Shown: positions 51,501 through 60,568, counted from the stretch's first letter. The stretch: DNA of 64,000 bases from Fratercula arctica (GCA_947846985.1 CANTUZ010000026.1:53984730-54048729), one strand, 5' to 3'. A program made the numbers and translations. Notes: generated by a model from the sequence alone, not told the origin.

Positions 51501-52107
51501 TGATAAAATACAATCCCTCCTCTTCCCCGACTCCTTGCACCCCCAAATTGCACAAACATCATTATGTACCAGTGATAAGTAAACAAAACAACCTTTTAAG
51601 GTAGCTGAGGAGAGAATACTTAACAGGTTTGTATTTGGGGAGTTTTAGTTTATGGCAAAGAGAATATTGATGCAATGAAGAACAGTACTGAAGCAAGAAA
51701 TAAGGAAGACTTGCACTGCAGGCTAGAATGGGGTGAAGAAATACAGAACTGAAGTAATGGCAATAGCTGCTGCAAGCAAGAACTGGCAGGCAGGTGAGGG
51801 GTCTGAAGCTGTTAAGACTGCCTTTACCTGCCCTTTGTGGTTCATGCAAAATACATTGAAATTCACAGCATCTGTTTTAAATCAGTGTAATTCACCATGT
51901 GAAACTTTGTAAATGACTGAAATGCTCTTAACTACTATTGAAGGTGACTGCAATAAAGGACTCTTCTGTTCTTTGCATTTAGGTGCTGCTTGCAAAATCA
52001 TCACGATCATCTTTGTGGTTATGGCAGTATATTTGTATAAGCCTCCACCAGCAAGTGCAGCCCTGTCGCAAAAGGATTCAGAAATGGTATCTTCTATACG
52101 CACATAA
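21353..52107 (+). CDS. SLCO4C1: SLCO4C1, organic anion transporter family member 4C1 (whole coding span, 13 exons)
   Basis: Thirteen exons (listed separately) join in one frame to give 672 residues. The product is a 12-pass plasma-membrane transporter of the OATP/SLCO family in the MFS fold. Mammalian OATP4C1 sits on the basolateral side of kidney proximal tubule cells and takes up cardiac glycosides, thyroid hormone, steroid sulfates and uremic solutes. Key marks are the N-terminal IENPVFEPPSPD, the GERGHKPRW loop (119-127), the OATP signature DDPRWLGAWW (263-272), four clustered Cys pairs in the TM9-TM10 loop (461-534), and N-glycosylation sequons at N171, N175, N456, N505 and N516. The human protein is about 724 residues; the shortfall lies mainly in the cytoplasmic N-terminus. 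Identity with SLCO4C1 rather than 4A1 rests on remembered near-identity along the core and the matching N-terminus. Confidence 0.96.
21567..26780 (+). other. SLCO4C1: SLCO4C1 intron 1
   Basis: 5.2-kb GT-AG phase-1 intron. The acceptor is a long T tract ending TTTTTTGTAG. The 5' part is still GC-rich; the rest is AT-rich. No recognised repeat, RNA gene or second gene was seen. Confidence 0.85.
26781..27044 (+). CDS. SLCO4C1: SLCO4C1 coding exon 2
   Basis: 264 bases, residues 72-159 with split codons at both ends (phase 1 to phase 1). It carries the rest of TM1 (GIVVNGLINISISTIEKRYE), TM2 (about 98-118), the strongly conserved cytoplasmic loop GERGHKPRW and TM3 (about 128-145), then the start of the extracellular loop. 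The donor is GAAG|GTAAGT, a near-consensus site. Confidence 0.96.
29385..29462. repeat. Perfect 23-bp inverted repeat (hairpin) in intron 2
   Basis: The left arm 29,385-29,407 (core TTTGTAATCTAGATGTAACC) is exactly complementary to the right arm 29,440-29,462, with a 32-base loop containing an A10 run. Transcribed RNA or single-stranded DNA would form a stable AT-rich stem. The outer flanks do not extend the pairing. It could be a remnant of a small palindromic transposon, a local inverted duplication or a small-RNA precursor; I do not recognise the family. Confidence 0.85.
29715..29900 (+). mobile_element. Old CR1 LINE 3' fragment
   Basis: A heavily decayed but recognisable CR1 end. The order of blocks (GTGAAGACAGTCAAGCATTG, then ...CCCAGAAAGACTGTGCAG..., ...TTTCAAAACCCTGCT..., ...GGATGAGGAGGTTGAACTAC...) follows the end of the CR1 RT ORF and its 3' UTR. 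The terminal repeats are not clear. It is more diverged than the other CR1 copies in this window. Confidence 0.65.
33466..33660 (+). CDS. SLCO4C1: SLCO4C1 coding exon 3
   Basis: 195 bases completing residues 160-225 (phase 1 to phase 1). It encodes the extracellular loop with two N-glycosylation sequons (N171-F-T, N175-A-S) and two Cys (C162, C174), then TM4 (about 185-209) and the conserved GGTPLYTLGTAFIDDSVP segment. The acceptor is TGTCTTTCAG and the donor is ATAG|GTAACT. Confidence 0.96.
   Translation, partial: TRVKFQEQALLTSLAMPAQSLHFPTICMCLSWDSCCWELEELHYILWGQLLLMIVSQNTSLPFI
33661..36298 (+). other. SLCO4C1: SLCO4C1 intron 3
   Basis: 2.6-kb GT-AG phase-1 intron, AT-rich. Its acceptor is TATCTTCTCTTCTAG. 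No recognised repeat or RNA. Confidence 0.85.
36299..36395 (+). CDS. SLCO4C1: SLCO4C1 coding exon 4
   Basis: 97 bases, residues 225-257: TM5 (GYAMSLLGPAIGYVLGGQLL) and the start of the next extracellular loop (IYIDIQIPE). The exon enters in phase 1 and leaves in phase 2. Its end at GAAAG is followed by GC, not GT (GAAAG|GCAAGA). There is no GT in a position that keeps the frame. Joining here to exon 5 restores the family pattern E-S-T-x-x-x-x-D-D-P-R-W with the expected loop length, so the GC donor is well supported. Confidence 0.93.
36396..37316 (+). other. SLCO4C1: SLCO4C1 intron 4, GC-AG type
   Basis: 921-base phase-2 intron beginning GCAAGA and ending TACTTTCCCAG. GC-AG introns are a minor, U2-spliced class (around one percent of vertebrate introns). 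Their donors usually compensate by strong pairing elsewhere; here AAG|GCAAG matches U1 well outside the changed base. No repeats recognised. Confidence 0.9.
37317..37438 (+). CDS. SLCO4C1: SLCO4C1 coding exon 5
   Basis: 122 bases, residues 257-298. It holds the OATP family signature (D264-P-R-W-L-G-A-W-W272) at the extracellular border of TM6, then TM6 itself (about 268-288) and PFSCFPKHLP. In most members the signature continues I-G-F-L; here it reads I-A-F-V (A274). The donor is ACCAG|GTAATT, phase 1. Confidence 0.96.
37439..38338 (+). other. SLCO4C1: SLCO4C1 intron 5
   Basis: 900-base GT-AG phase-1 intron with an A run near 38,030-38,046. Nothing else recognised. Confidence 0.85.
38339..38454 (+). 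CDS. SLCO4C1: SLCO4C1 coding exon 6
   Basis: 116 bases, residues 298-336: the large central cytoplasmic loop between the two six-helix halves. It is hydrophilic, Glu/Lys/Ser-rich and poorly conserved apart from IGRSFKDFPMALL at its end, which leads into TM7. The exon ends CTCCTG|GTAAGG in phase 0. Confidence 0.95.
38455..38769 (+). other. SLCO4C1: SLCO4C1 intron 6
   Basis: 315-base GT-AG phase-0 intron, the shortest in the gene, with a near-tandem repeat of TGACTTCTAGTTTA at about 38,683-38,716. Acceptor CCCCCCATAG. Confidence 0.85.
38770..38914 (+). CDS. SLCO4C1: SLCO4C1 coding exon 7
   Basis: 145 bases, residues 337-385. It encodes TM7 (about 342-364) with the well-conserved SSSEALVATGFATFLPKFIE and ENQFGKTSSFSATLGG, the extracellular stretch before TM8. 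Phase 0 in, phase 1 out. Donor TTGGAG|GTAATG. Confidence 0.96.
38915..40455 (+). other. SLCO4C1: SLCO4C1 intron 7
   Basis: 1.5-kb GT-AG phase-1 intron, AT-rich, acceptor TTTTCCTCTAG. No recognised repeat or RNA. Confidence 0.85.
40456..40651 (+). CDS. SLCO4C1: SLCO4C1 coding exon 8
   Basis: 196 bases, residues 385-450: TM8 (LVLIPAAALGQIISGILVSK), a short cytoplasmic turn, TM9 (about 413-434), and the beginning of the large extracellular loop (ENEPFAG-like NEPFAGVSETYNG). Phase 1 in, phase 2 out. Donor AATGG|GTAAAT. Translation past the donor would hit TAA at once, which confirms the exon end. Confidence 0.96.
40652..45325 (+). other. SLCO4C1: SLCO4C1 intron 8
   Basis: 4.7-kb GT-AG phase-2 intron, AT-rich, with an A run at about 43,231-43,243. 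No recognised interspersed repeat, coding sequence or RNA. Confidence 0.8.
45326..45479 (+). CDS. SLCO4C1: SLCO4C1 coding exon 9
   Basis: 154 bases, residues 450-501. It forms the first part of the cysteine-rich, Kazal-like extracellular loop: N456-L-T sequon, then C461, C465, C467, YYPVC476, YFSPC487 and FAGC491. In OATPs these Cys pair within the loop and are needed for surface expression. Phase 2 in, phase 0 out. The donor AAAAAG|GTACTT is weaker than the others. Confidence 0.95.
45480..47144 (+). other. SLCO4C1: SLCO4C1 intron 9
   Basis: 1.7-kb GT-AG phase-0 intron. A slightly more C-rich block at about 45,880-46,290 could be an old repeat, but I see no element ends. No coding sequence. 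Confidence 0.8.
47145..47332 (+). CDS. SLCO4C1: SLCO4C1 coding exon 10
   Basis: 188 bases, residues 502-564. It completes the cysteine-rich loop (YHNCSC 503-508, GKCPTRC 528-534; sequons N505 and N516) and encodes TM10 (about 538-560), rich in Phe, followed by TPTTVAILR. Phase 0 in, phase 2 out. Donor CTCAG|GTACGT. Confidence 0.96.
47333..49413 (+). other. SLCO4C1: SLCO4C1 intron 10
   Basis: 2.1-kb GT-AG phase-2 intron. An A/C-rich stretch at about 47,560-47,600 is the only notable feature. Acceptor TTGTTTACAG. Confidence 0.85.
49414..49478 (+). CDS. SLCO4C1: SLCO4C1 coding exon 11
   Basis: 65 bases, residues 564-586 (CVPDKQRSFALGVQSVFLRL). This is the conserved cytoplasmic turn and start of TM11; the QRSxALG motif is shared across OATPs. 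The exon is too short to stand out as an open frame and was located by homology and phase (2 in, 1 out). Donor CTACTGG|GTATGA. Confidence 0.94.
49479..50696 (+). other. SLCO4C1: SLCO4C1 intron 11
   Basis: 1.2-kb GT-AG phase-1 intron. Acceptor GTGATTTTTAG. No repeats recognised. Confidence 0.85.
50697..50834 (+). CDS. SLCO4C1: SLCO4C1 coding exon 12
   Basis: 138 bases, residues 586-632. It encodes the rest of TM11 (GTIPGPILFGVAID), the last extracellular loop with C602, C610 and C616 (SCTLWDIDECNTKGACWVYD) and the start of TM12. Phase 1 in, phase 1 out. Donor GGATAA|GTAAGT. Confidence 0.96.
50835..51982 (+). other. SLCO4C1: SLCO4C1 intron 12
   Basis: 1.1-kb GT-AG phase-1 intron with T runs near 50,975 and 51,058-51,071. 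Acceptor TTTGCATTTAG. Open frames on the minus strand here are not supported as genes. Confidence 0.85.
51983..52107 (+). CDS. SLCO4C1: SLCO4C1 coding exon 13 (last)
   Basis: 125 bases, residues 632-672 and TAA stop (52,105-52,107). It encodes the second half of TM12 (CKIITIIFVVMAVYLY), the conserved cytoplasmic KPPP, and a short tail (SQKDSEMVSSIRT). The human tail is a little longer. The end SSIRT does not match the PDZ-ligand consensus exactly (class I is S/T-x-hydrophobic). Confidence 0.96.
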
Positions 52108-52853
52108 ATCATGAGCGAATTGTGGGCTTTCGAAAGAGCCAATAAGAATAAGCGTTGTTACAACTCTTGTACCAAAGTTCTCGTACATCATTACCTAAAT
52201 ATAAAAGATGATATTCAATTCTGGAACAACTTAGAATATTTGTGAATGTGTGTAGTGTTCTCTAACTTTCTAAACATACTTTTTAGTAATCCATTTTGTG
52301 TATCCAAAAAGTGACACTTAAATTTGCAGTCTAGTTTTAAATGTCTAATTTATAAGTGAAACAAGGTGGGACACTCTGATCAAAAAAAAAAAAAAAAACA
52401 AAGCAGGAAAAAATGAACTGGGCTGACTGTGACCCTCATTTCCCCTGCTTGAAGTAATACTGAAGCGAGACTGTAGTGGGAGAAAACAAGTAACTTGGTA
52501 TATTAAAGGGAACTGTGGATGTTTAAAATGGACTTATTTTAATGTGCACATAATCTGGGCTACTGCCTTATTTGGGGATTTTGAGTGTACGTACACTTGG
52601 GAATGTGCAAGTATGAATGTGTTTTAAAAATATTTTTATGTGTTAATGGCATAAGTTCACTTTTTAGTATTTGTAGAAAAATGTAAATAGTTATTACAGG
52701 ATAGCTGGGTTTGTAACGGCAAAATATTTGTTAAATTAAGTGCCTGAGTTTCTATCTGGAATTTATATAGAAAGTGGCTGTCCAGCTGCTTGCTTTAAGC
52801 ATTGTTAACATTTTTCTATAAAACTGGAAAATAAAACCTATTTTCTTACTACT
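52108..52853 (+). other. SLCO4C1: SLCO4C1 3' UTR
   Basis: About 745 bases from the stop codon to the predicted cleavage site. AATAAA at 52,830-52,835 with a T/GT-rich stretch downstream (TTCTGTGTATGCTGTGTC) marks the end. An internal A17 run at about 52,382-52,398 could cause internal priming in cDNA work. The 3' boundary is inferred. Confidence 0.75.
52830..52835 (+). terminator. SLCO4C1: Poly(A) signal AATAAA of SLCO4C1
   Basis: Canonical hexamer about 720 bases after the stop codon, followed by a GT-rich element, as expected for a functional cleavage signal. Confidence 0.75.
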
Positions 52854-52859
52854 TCTGTG

Positions 52860-54165
52860 TATGCTGTGTCATTTTGAAGTGACTGAATACTTGGTTTCTC
52901 AACTACAAGAAACACAATGCTGAAAGCTTGCAAAGAATACATGTGCAAGCATCAAAAGTAGAAAAATTATAGCTTTTAACTTAAACACTGCATGCTATTA
53001 AAGCTGTGTTTATATAGCACAACACAAATTAGCCACTCTTACCAGATATTAAACTATATTTGCCTGCTACTAAAATATTGTTCAATATTGACTGGAATTT
53101 TTTAATGAGCAGGATATCCTCTGCACTTGCTTTAGTTAATGTAAACTTCCTTTCTGTTGCACTGTCTGTGCACATCACTCTTACGTAGCCATGTGTGCCC
53201 TTTTCATCTGGTTACATGGATGCTACACATTGACTCTACCAAGATTTTTTAAAGAAGTGCTATGGCAAAAGATTATGGCAAATGGGTCGTGTCTCGTCTA
53301 GTTCTTTAAATGCAGCTGTTAAACTAAGTAGAGGTTAAGTACACAACTCGAGAAGAGGATCTTCTATAACGATTTAGAAAGAACTATTCAGGAAATGAAG
53401 CAAAATAGACTATACCTCCTGAAAGCCACAAGACTTCATGGCTTTTCAGGCAGAGAAGGAAAGGGGCAGAACATAACAACTGAATAAATGCTTGCATTAT
53501 TTATCTGAATATCTCCTGATAACATAACTTCCTGATAAATGATCTGAGAGCAAGATGGGTAACTGCCCTTGAAAGAACTAAATACTGATCTTCCATAAAG
53601 TTTGGGAATATGGCCTAAAACTCTGAATTCAGTTTCCAGCTCTAACATGGAGTGTGTTATATCAAATCACTTAATCATTGTAAAGACATGCGCTATGGTA
53701 GCTAAACTGGTAAACTTGCTTCTCTTGTTCTGTCTTAGGCTGTGAGATCAGAGCTTACAGTTTCTGCTGCATAACATTATTGTGCGGATTACAAAACTTG
53801 TGGGGCAGAGAAACAGGAGGAAGTTATCAGTGCTTAGTTGCGTTGGAGTGGGTATTTGGGTGGAGAAGGAAGGAAGTATTGCCATGGTGTAAAATTACAG
53901 TTAATGCTAGAGGCTGTTGCAGTTTGTAATCTAGCCTATGACTTGTTAAAGATTACCCTTGCTAGTTTAGGAGGAGCAGCACAATGATGAGACGAGAGAC
54001 CAAATATTTAGAACTGAGTAACTTTACCTTGTGTCATAGCAATGTTACATTGCTACAGTGTGATAGATAGCGGAGGGCAGTAGATATTGTGTCAAAGGTT
54101 TTACTGAGTAAAGGTAAACGTCAGTGACAAGCTGAACAAGTGTGTGTTTAGGTATTTGGACAGAG
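52860..54165. other. Intergenic DNA, nothing recognised
   Basis: AT-rich sequence between the SLCO4C1 end and a CR1 copy. I see no gene, RNA or repeat with clear ends. Confidence 0.45.
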
Positions 54166-54169
54166 AGGG

Positions 54170-55132
54170 TGAATTAAAAGCTGACCAAATGAATGGGCCA
54201 AAGGGCCAAAGCACAACGTCCAGTTTGAGTCCAGTCACTAGTGCTGTACCCCATAGATCAATACTGGGGCCAATCCAATTCAACCTCTTTGTTAATGACC
54301 TGAATGATGGGGTAGGTTGTGCTCTGGAGGAGCGGCTGATAGAAGAGATGGTTTTGCTGCCACCCAGAGGGACCTGTACAAGATGGAGAAATGGGCAAAT
54401 AGGAAACTCCTGAAGTGCAAAGACCTGCAGCCAGGGACAAATAACCCCATGCACCAGTAAAATGCAGGGGCCTACCCAGCTGGAAAGCAGCTCTTCAGAG
54501 AAGGGCCTTGGTTTCGTGGTGGGCAAGCTGACCACAAGGCAGCAGTAAGCCCTGTCTGCAAAAAAGGCCAATAGCATCCTGGGCTGCATTAGGCAAAGCA
54601 CTGCTAGCAGGTTTAGGGAGGTGAACCTTCCTCTCTACTCAGCCCTGGTGAGAACACGCCTGGAGTGCTGGGTTCAGGTCTGGGCTCTCCAGAACAAGAG
54701 TGAAATGGATTTACTGGAGGGGGTATGTTGCAGGGCTACAAAGGTGATAAAGGGACTGGAGTATCTTTCACACTGAGAGAGCTGGGGAAGCTTCTTCAGA
54801 CAGGAGAAGAGAAGGCTCAGGGGGATCTGAGCCTTGAAGAGGGGGAAGCCAGACTCTTATTAATGTCCAACTGTCTGAACAAGAGGCAGTGGGCATGAAC
54901 TGAAACACATGAAGTTCCGTCTGAACACAAGAGTTATTTTTTTTAACTATGAAAGTGATCAAGCATTGGAACAGGTTGCCTCAGGAGTTGTGGAATCACC
55001 ATTCTTGGAGATGTTTAAAACCTGACATGATCCTGAATAATCTATTCTGGCTGACCTTCCTTGAGCAGAAGTGTTGGACTAGATGATCTCAAGTGGTCCC
55101 TTCCAGCGTAAATGGTTCTGTGTTTCTGTGAG
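54170..55132 (+). mobile_element. CR1 LINE 3' fragment (plus)
   Basis: A 5'-truncated CR1 copy of about 960 bases, starting in the RT domain (the short run GPIQFNLFVNDLND at about 54,262-54,310 is the 'xxLFNxFxxDL' RT region) and going through the C-terminal part to the 3' UTR and a decayed tail (GTTCTGTGTTTCTGTGAG) at about 55,115-55,132. It carries many stops and small deletions. Confidence 0.9.
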
Positions 55133-55230
55133 AGCTCTTCAGTGTGGCCTTTGTCCAATGCACCATATGATGTGTAGCTTCTGTAAGGATTCTTGCAAGG
55201 GAAGACCTGTCTGTTCTTGTGCAGTGTCCT

Positions 55231-55308
55231 TTGGCTTCTTTTTTGGGGTTTTGTTTTGGGTTTGTTTTTTGGGTTTTTTTTTTTGTTTGTTTGTTTGTTT
55301 GTTTTTTA
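55231..55308. repeat. T/G-rich simple repeat with (TTTG)n
   Basis: A run of T and G tracts ending in five TTTG units at about 55,283-55,302, about 100 bases past a CR1 tail. Low-complexity DNA. Confidence 0.8.
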
Positions 55309-55309
55309 A

Positions 55310-55996
55310 TATCAGCTTCTATCTCACATTAAAAAACATTTACCAACTAATACTGTGTGCATGTCTCACTGGGTGATATCAGCATGAGAATGCTAACAGT
55401 GACAAAACATTTCAAACAGCAGTTGACAGTCTTCTGTGATTTGTACATGCTCTGTGAACTGCTGTTTAGAGTGCTTGGACTGATAAATTCGTGAACTCAT
55501 GTCTTTGAGGTTGTATTAATTACCACAGATGTGAGGTTTAAGAAGAATCTCAAGTATTGTCCAAAATAAAGATGATTTAAAACTTTTTGAAAGTTGAATC
55601 TTCGAAGTAGGATGGTTATTTTTAGAAACAAATCCTAACGCAAATGAGTGCCCGACTAAACACTGTAGTTGAGTATAAGTTTTCATTCATTTATGTGCCA
55701 GAAATAAGCTTCTAAACCTAAGTATATTGCCCTGCATGGCTAGCTCAACTAAAGTCTCCAAAACTTTACTGGAGTCTCCGATTGCTAAATCTGTAGGATT
55801 CCAGCAGTCTTACAAGGGAGTGACGGTAATTAGCTATTACAGTTGAGACTAAACTTCTCATCTAAACTTTCTTTGTTGTTTTGTGTTCTTTTATCTCAAA
55901 ATCAAGCCTGCATTTCTCTCTGTTCTGCAGAGGAAGGATGATGATAAGGTAACCTGAAGCTCTGTTTGGAGAATGGAAGCTGGGGCCCCTGTTAAA
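55310..55996. other. Intergenic DNA, nothing recognised
   Basis: AT-rich sequence up to the solo LTR. No gene or repeat recognised. Confidence 0.45.
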
Positions 55997-56001
55997 ATAA
56001 G

Positions 56002-56762
56002 TGTCGCAGTTTTGGCCGGATTGGCCAATCAGAACAACAGATGCCCCCCTGCCCCGTCTCCCCTCCCTCCAAAGAGAGGAGAGGAAGAGATAAGGAGATT
56101 TACGAGTTTAGAAAAAAGAACTAAACTACATTAATGAAAATATTATAAATAAGGAAATAAGAAATAATAATAAAATTTTTTAAAAAGTATACAATATGTA
56201 CAAAACCATACCCAGCTCCCAGGATGACGATCACGTCACCAGCCGGCACAGGGAAAGTCCCAGACTGGAGTCAGTGACAGACAGGAGCTGGATTCCGGAT
56301 CTGGAGTCAGGAATGGTCAGATCGGGATCAAAGGCAGACGAACAGACAGGGTCCTCCTCTGACGCTGGCCATTGAAGAAAAGAGAGTTGACCCTTTGATC
56401 CCTCAGCTTTTATACTGAGCATGGCGCATATGGGATGGAATACCCTGTTGGTCAGTTTTGGGTCACCAGAACTGTCCTGTCCGTTCCTCCCTACAGGTGT
56501 GACCCCTCTACGCTTCTCTGCTTCCGACCCTCTAACGGGGCAAATAGCGAAGTGAGCTGCCCTTGGTTGTTACAGCAATAAGTATAAGCAAGAGCCTCTG
56601 TGCGTACCATTCCTTGGTATAATCAGGTCTTATCACTCTGAGAGTGAACAGTTTCTGAACAATACGCTGTTAATTTCAGAGTTTAGTCGGATAGAAGAGG
56701 CCCAGCTAAAAAGTAAAATTACAAATCAGAAAATTGCTTCTGTTTTACCTCAAACCAGGACA
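56002..56762 (-). mobile_element. Solo LTR of an avian endogenous retrovirus (minus)
   Basis: A 761-base element with LTR ends (plus-strand TGTCGCAG...CCAGGACA) flanked by the exact 5-bp duplication ATAAG at 55,997-56,001 and 56,763-56,767. No internal retroviral sequence lies beside it, so it is a solo LTR left by recombination between the two LTRs of a provirus. Orientation is minus: a TATA box (TATAAAAG on the minus strand) lies at 56,407-56,414, and the minus-strand start TGTCCTGGTT matches the start of the provirus LTR at 61,644. The block around 56,415-56,460 (plus-strand GGATGGAATACCCTGTTGG) is a piece common to many bird ERV LTRs. A 5-bp duplication differs from the usual 6 bp of alpharetroviral or class II elements. 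Confidence 0.9.
56407..56414 (-). promoter_or_regulatory. TATA box of the solo LTR
   Basis: TATAAAAG on the minus strand, about 350 bases from the U3 (right) end of the solo LTR. It would start transcription leftward toward SLCO4C1's 3' end. Whether it is active is unknown. Confidence 0.6.
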
Positions 56763-56767
56763 ATAAG

Positions 56768-59630
56768 CTATTTCTATTGGAGCACTTCTCCAAAGTGAAT
56801 AGTTTAATGCCAAAATTCACTGCAATGGCAAGAGAACATTCTTCCTGGCTTCACAAATACTGAGAAAGGGGAAAATCTGAAGTTTATTTTGCACGTGTCT
56901 GCCATACATGTCTTTACTTAGAAGCGTAAAATATTTTGTATCTATACCTTGCTTGCAGAGTCTCTTTGCACATGATTCGAGGTGTCTGAAAAAAATGATC
57001 TGAAATGGGTTGGTTGTAAACAGAGCAGATCCAAGTATGTCTGCTGATACATTATGGACATAAACATGGGCACCTTTGAAGTGCTGCAGCTTGCTAGCTG
57101 CCTTTATATATTTGAAGTTCAGTTGCTGAAAATTACTGAGGGGATGACAATGGGTCTTGGGCTGCTTCCAGGTCTAAAACATGTTAAAGGTAGGTCAGGT
57201 ATAAACAAGTATAAGCAAATTGCTGAGAAAGCATCTTTCAGGTCTGAAAGTCTTCAAAAGGGTTGTGGGTTGAGTAGTATTTCAGTTTGGGAATGAATGA
57301 GTGTGAAGTACTTCTATAATCTTTTGGTACAGTAGCAGAACATACAGTTGTGATTTAACATGTGACTGGGGTGGGGTATTTTTAGTTTTTGTTTTTATTG
57401 ATTATGTGAGTTTGTTGGAGTTTTTTGGGTCATGGTTTGGGGTTTTTTTTTGGTGCTTGGTTTTGGTTTTTTGGTTGTTGGTGGTTTTGTGTTTTTTGGT
57501 TTTGTTTTTTTTTTGCCAGCAGATGGCTCTGTTTCTGCTAACAAAAGTCAGATTTTTTTTTTTTTTTTAACATTATGAACATTATGGGTCTTTAGAACGC
57601 AGAGCAGAAAATATGCAGCTTTTGCAAAAATATTCTGTTAACGGAAGTGTGACTGGTGTCTTTTTTCTGCTTGATTTCTGGTTTTGCGGTGCTAAATTAT
57701 TCTTTTGATAAATACATGTTCTTGTGATAAATCCATGATTTTTTTGTAAATACATGATTATTCCTGTTTATGATTTCTTTTCTTTCTATGACATGTCTTC
57801 GCGGCACTGTATGCAACTCTATTTTTGTATGGGTTCTTGTGTTTCTTTTTCCCCAGAGACAGAAATCCCCAGGCAACAATGTCAGTTTTAGGTTAGAGAA
57901 GCTTTACAAAAATACAGAGGGAGCCAATTAATCTTACATCTCAGTAATAAGTGATGCAAAAAAGCTGGAATACATTATTAGTGTGCTGCTCCTGTGGCAA
58001 ATGTATCCAGAAGAGTGAGTCTGCTGTACAGAGGAGTCTTATGAATTTGGCCTGACTACTCCTGTGCATGCATTTCAAAATCTGTGTAATGTGAGTGCTG
58101 GTAAGTGGTTATAAAGCACCCAGTCCTCTCCAGTCTACAGAATACCTCAGTAAATGCACAAAATGGAAGTCCCAGGGGCACATACATAGTTTTTTCTGAT
58201 CATTATTAACCTTTAAACATTCATATTGAATAAGTGAATTTTTGGAATGAATTGGAGCTCTTGAGCAGAGGTGAAATACAAACCAGGAAAATAAATTCCA
58301 AGCTGAGTATGGAGATCGTTGTTGCCTCCAAATTATTCGGAAACTTCTAATGACGGCTGGGCGAACTTGAGACCTTGAGACTGCTTTGCCCCCAGTATTT
58401 TGCTCTGAGATTGTCTTTAAAGGAGCAAAGTGAGTAAATATTTAACTTGTTTGGAAAGAAAAATAAAATAATGAAGTAGGTTCAGTTGGTCGGGAATCAG
58501 TGAAGGTTTTGCTATTTATTTAAAGGGAATCAGGGTGCTTAGACAAATTGCAAGATATTTGTTTAATATTTGATGCACTTACCGTATATCCAGCTGGAGG
58601 AAGCTGGTGTCGCAAAATTGAAAGGATTTGGTAACCTATAAAACTTTAAGAAATGACTGAGCTATGACAGAAATGCAAGCTGGAGAGAGAAAATGAGTGC
58701 TTTTCAGGATGTTTTTTCCTACTTAGTCATCTTTTAAAAATGTCTCACTTGTCATGTTTTAATTGGCTTGATGTTGAGATTGGTTTCATAGATAAGGAAA
58801 AGCCTGCCAATTAATGCAAATCCACATCTCCACCTTTGTGCTTTGCTTTTCCCAGGCATCTGTTGCCATTCTTCCAAATGGCAAACTGTCAGGCTACAGA
58901 TAATGGAGGCTCCAAAACACCGAAGTAATTACCTGCAATAAGTGAACTGAAGCAGTTCCAGCAAGATATTGGCAAATAAACATACTAAACCAGCTATAAC
59001 AGGAGGCATGAAATGAGACAAAAGAGATGAGGGCTGAAAATGTGACACATGGAAGGAAATTCATACAGGAGATGAAGAAGATTACATTGCTATTGTATTT
59101 CATACTAGTCGAAGTGAACGACCTTCATTTGAAATGCTTTGTAAATCAGACATTTGTGCCTACGGGAACACAAGGCCATACAGTGGTTGATTGCATAGGG
59201 GCATAACCTCCTGCAAACAAACCCTAGAAACAAATCAGGTACCGTCTGCATATTACAATCTGTGGTAGGATAGCTAGAAGAAAAAAAGATAATATTATAG
59301 GCAATTTAAAGAAGTTTAAAATTCTGATGCTGTAAAAATGATTTACCCTCTCATAAGGCTGTGTCTTCCACGTGCCTGTGCCAGTTTAATTTTTGTGATT
59401 TTTGCTTACCAAGTAATATGCCCATGTTTGCTTTCCAGCTAGCTGGGTTTGATTTTTCAACAACATTCTCTTGAGCATGGCTCTGCTTCTCTTTGGTTGC
59501 CTCGTCATTTGAAAGAACACTGCAATGAGGAATCTCTTTAACTTCACCTTCTAAGAACACAAGACAAATGTGACCTATTCTTGTCAGTTCCCTTCTTGCT
59601 CTATGTCCTTCTTCAGAATTTTTGGCTGTG
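56768..59630. other. Intergenic DNA with T/G-rich tracts
   Basis: No gene recognised. A long T/G-rich low-complexity stretch lies at about 57,370-57,515 (repeated GGTTTTTTGG-type units), and T runs lie at about 57,504-57,512 and 57,554-57,568. Confidence 0.45.
57370..57515. repeat. T/G-rich low-complexity tract
   Basis: Irregular alternation of T runs and G runs on the plus strand (for example GGGGTTTTTTTTTGG), much like the tract at 55,231-55,308. It could be decayed tail sequence or simple expansion. Confidence 0.7.
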
Positions 59631-59636
59631 AATCAA

Positions 59637-60568
59637 TCTCAGCAAAACCCTCAGCAAGTTTGCCGATGACACCAAGCTGTGTGTCAGGGTCGACTCACTG
59701 GAGGGAAGGGATGCCATCCAGAGGGACCTGGATAGGCTTGAGAGGTGGGCCTGTGTGAACCTCATGAAGTTCAACCAGGCCAAGTGCAAGGTCCTGCACC
59801 TGCGTCATGGCAATCCCAGGCACAAATACAGGTTGGGCAAAGAATGGCTTGAGAGCAGCCCTGAGGAGAAGGACTGGGGGGTGTTGGTGGACAAGAAGCT
59901 TAACATGAGCAGGCAATGAGCACTTGCAGCCCAGAAAGCCAACCGCATCCTGGGCTGCATTAAAAGAAGTGTGTCCAGCATGTCCAGCAGGTCAAGGGAG
60001 GTGATTCTGCCCCTCTACTCCACTCTGGTGAGACCCCACCTGGAGTACTGTGTCCAGCTCTGGAGTCCTCACCACAAGAAGGACATGGACCTGTTGGAGT
60101 GGGTCCAGCAGAGGGCCACAAAGATGATCAGAGGACTGGAGCACCTCTGCTATGAGGACAGGCTGAGAGAGTTGGTGTTGTTCAGCCTGGAGAAGAGAAG
60201 GCTCTGGGGAGACCTTATAGCAGCCTTCCAGTACCTAAAGGGGGTCTACAGGAAGGATGGGGAGGGACTCTTGATCAGGGAATGTTATGATAGGACATGG
60301 GGTAACAGCCTCAAGTTGAGTGAGGGTAGATTTAGATTGGATATCAGGAAAAAATTCTTTACTGTGAGAGTGGTGAGGCACTGGAACAGGTTGCCCAGGG
60401 AAGCTGTGGATGCCCCATCCCAGGAGGTGTTCAAGGCCAGGCTGGATGGGGCTTTGAGCAACCTGGTCTAGCGGGAGGTGTCCCTGCCCATGGCTGTGGA
60501 GTTGGAACTGGATGATCTTTAAGGTCCCTTCTAATCTGAACCATTTTGTGATTCTGTGATTCTGTGAA
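59637..60568 (+). mobile_element. CR1 LINE 3' fragment (plus), relatively young
   Basis: A 5'-truncated CR1 copy of about 930 bases that starts in the RT domain ([13 protein letters not shown] region near 59,657) and keeps a 166-codon open frame at 59,971-60,471 for the RT C-terminal region, ending NRLPREAVDAPSQEVFKAR and a stop at about 60,469. The 3' UTR and GATTCTGTGATTCTGTGAAT tail follow. An in-frame TGA near 59,918 breaks the upstream part. It is the least diverged CR1 copy in the window. Confidence 0.93.
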
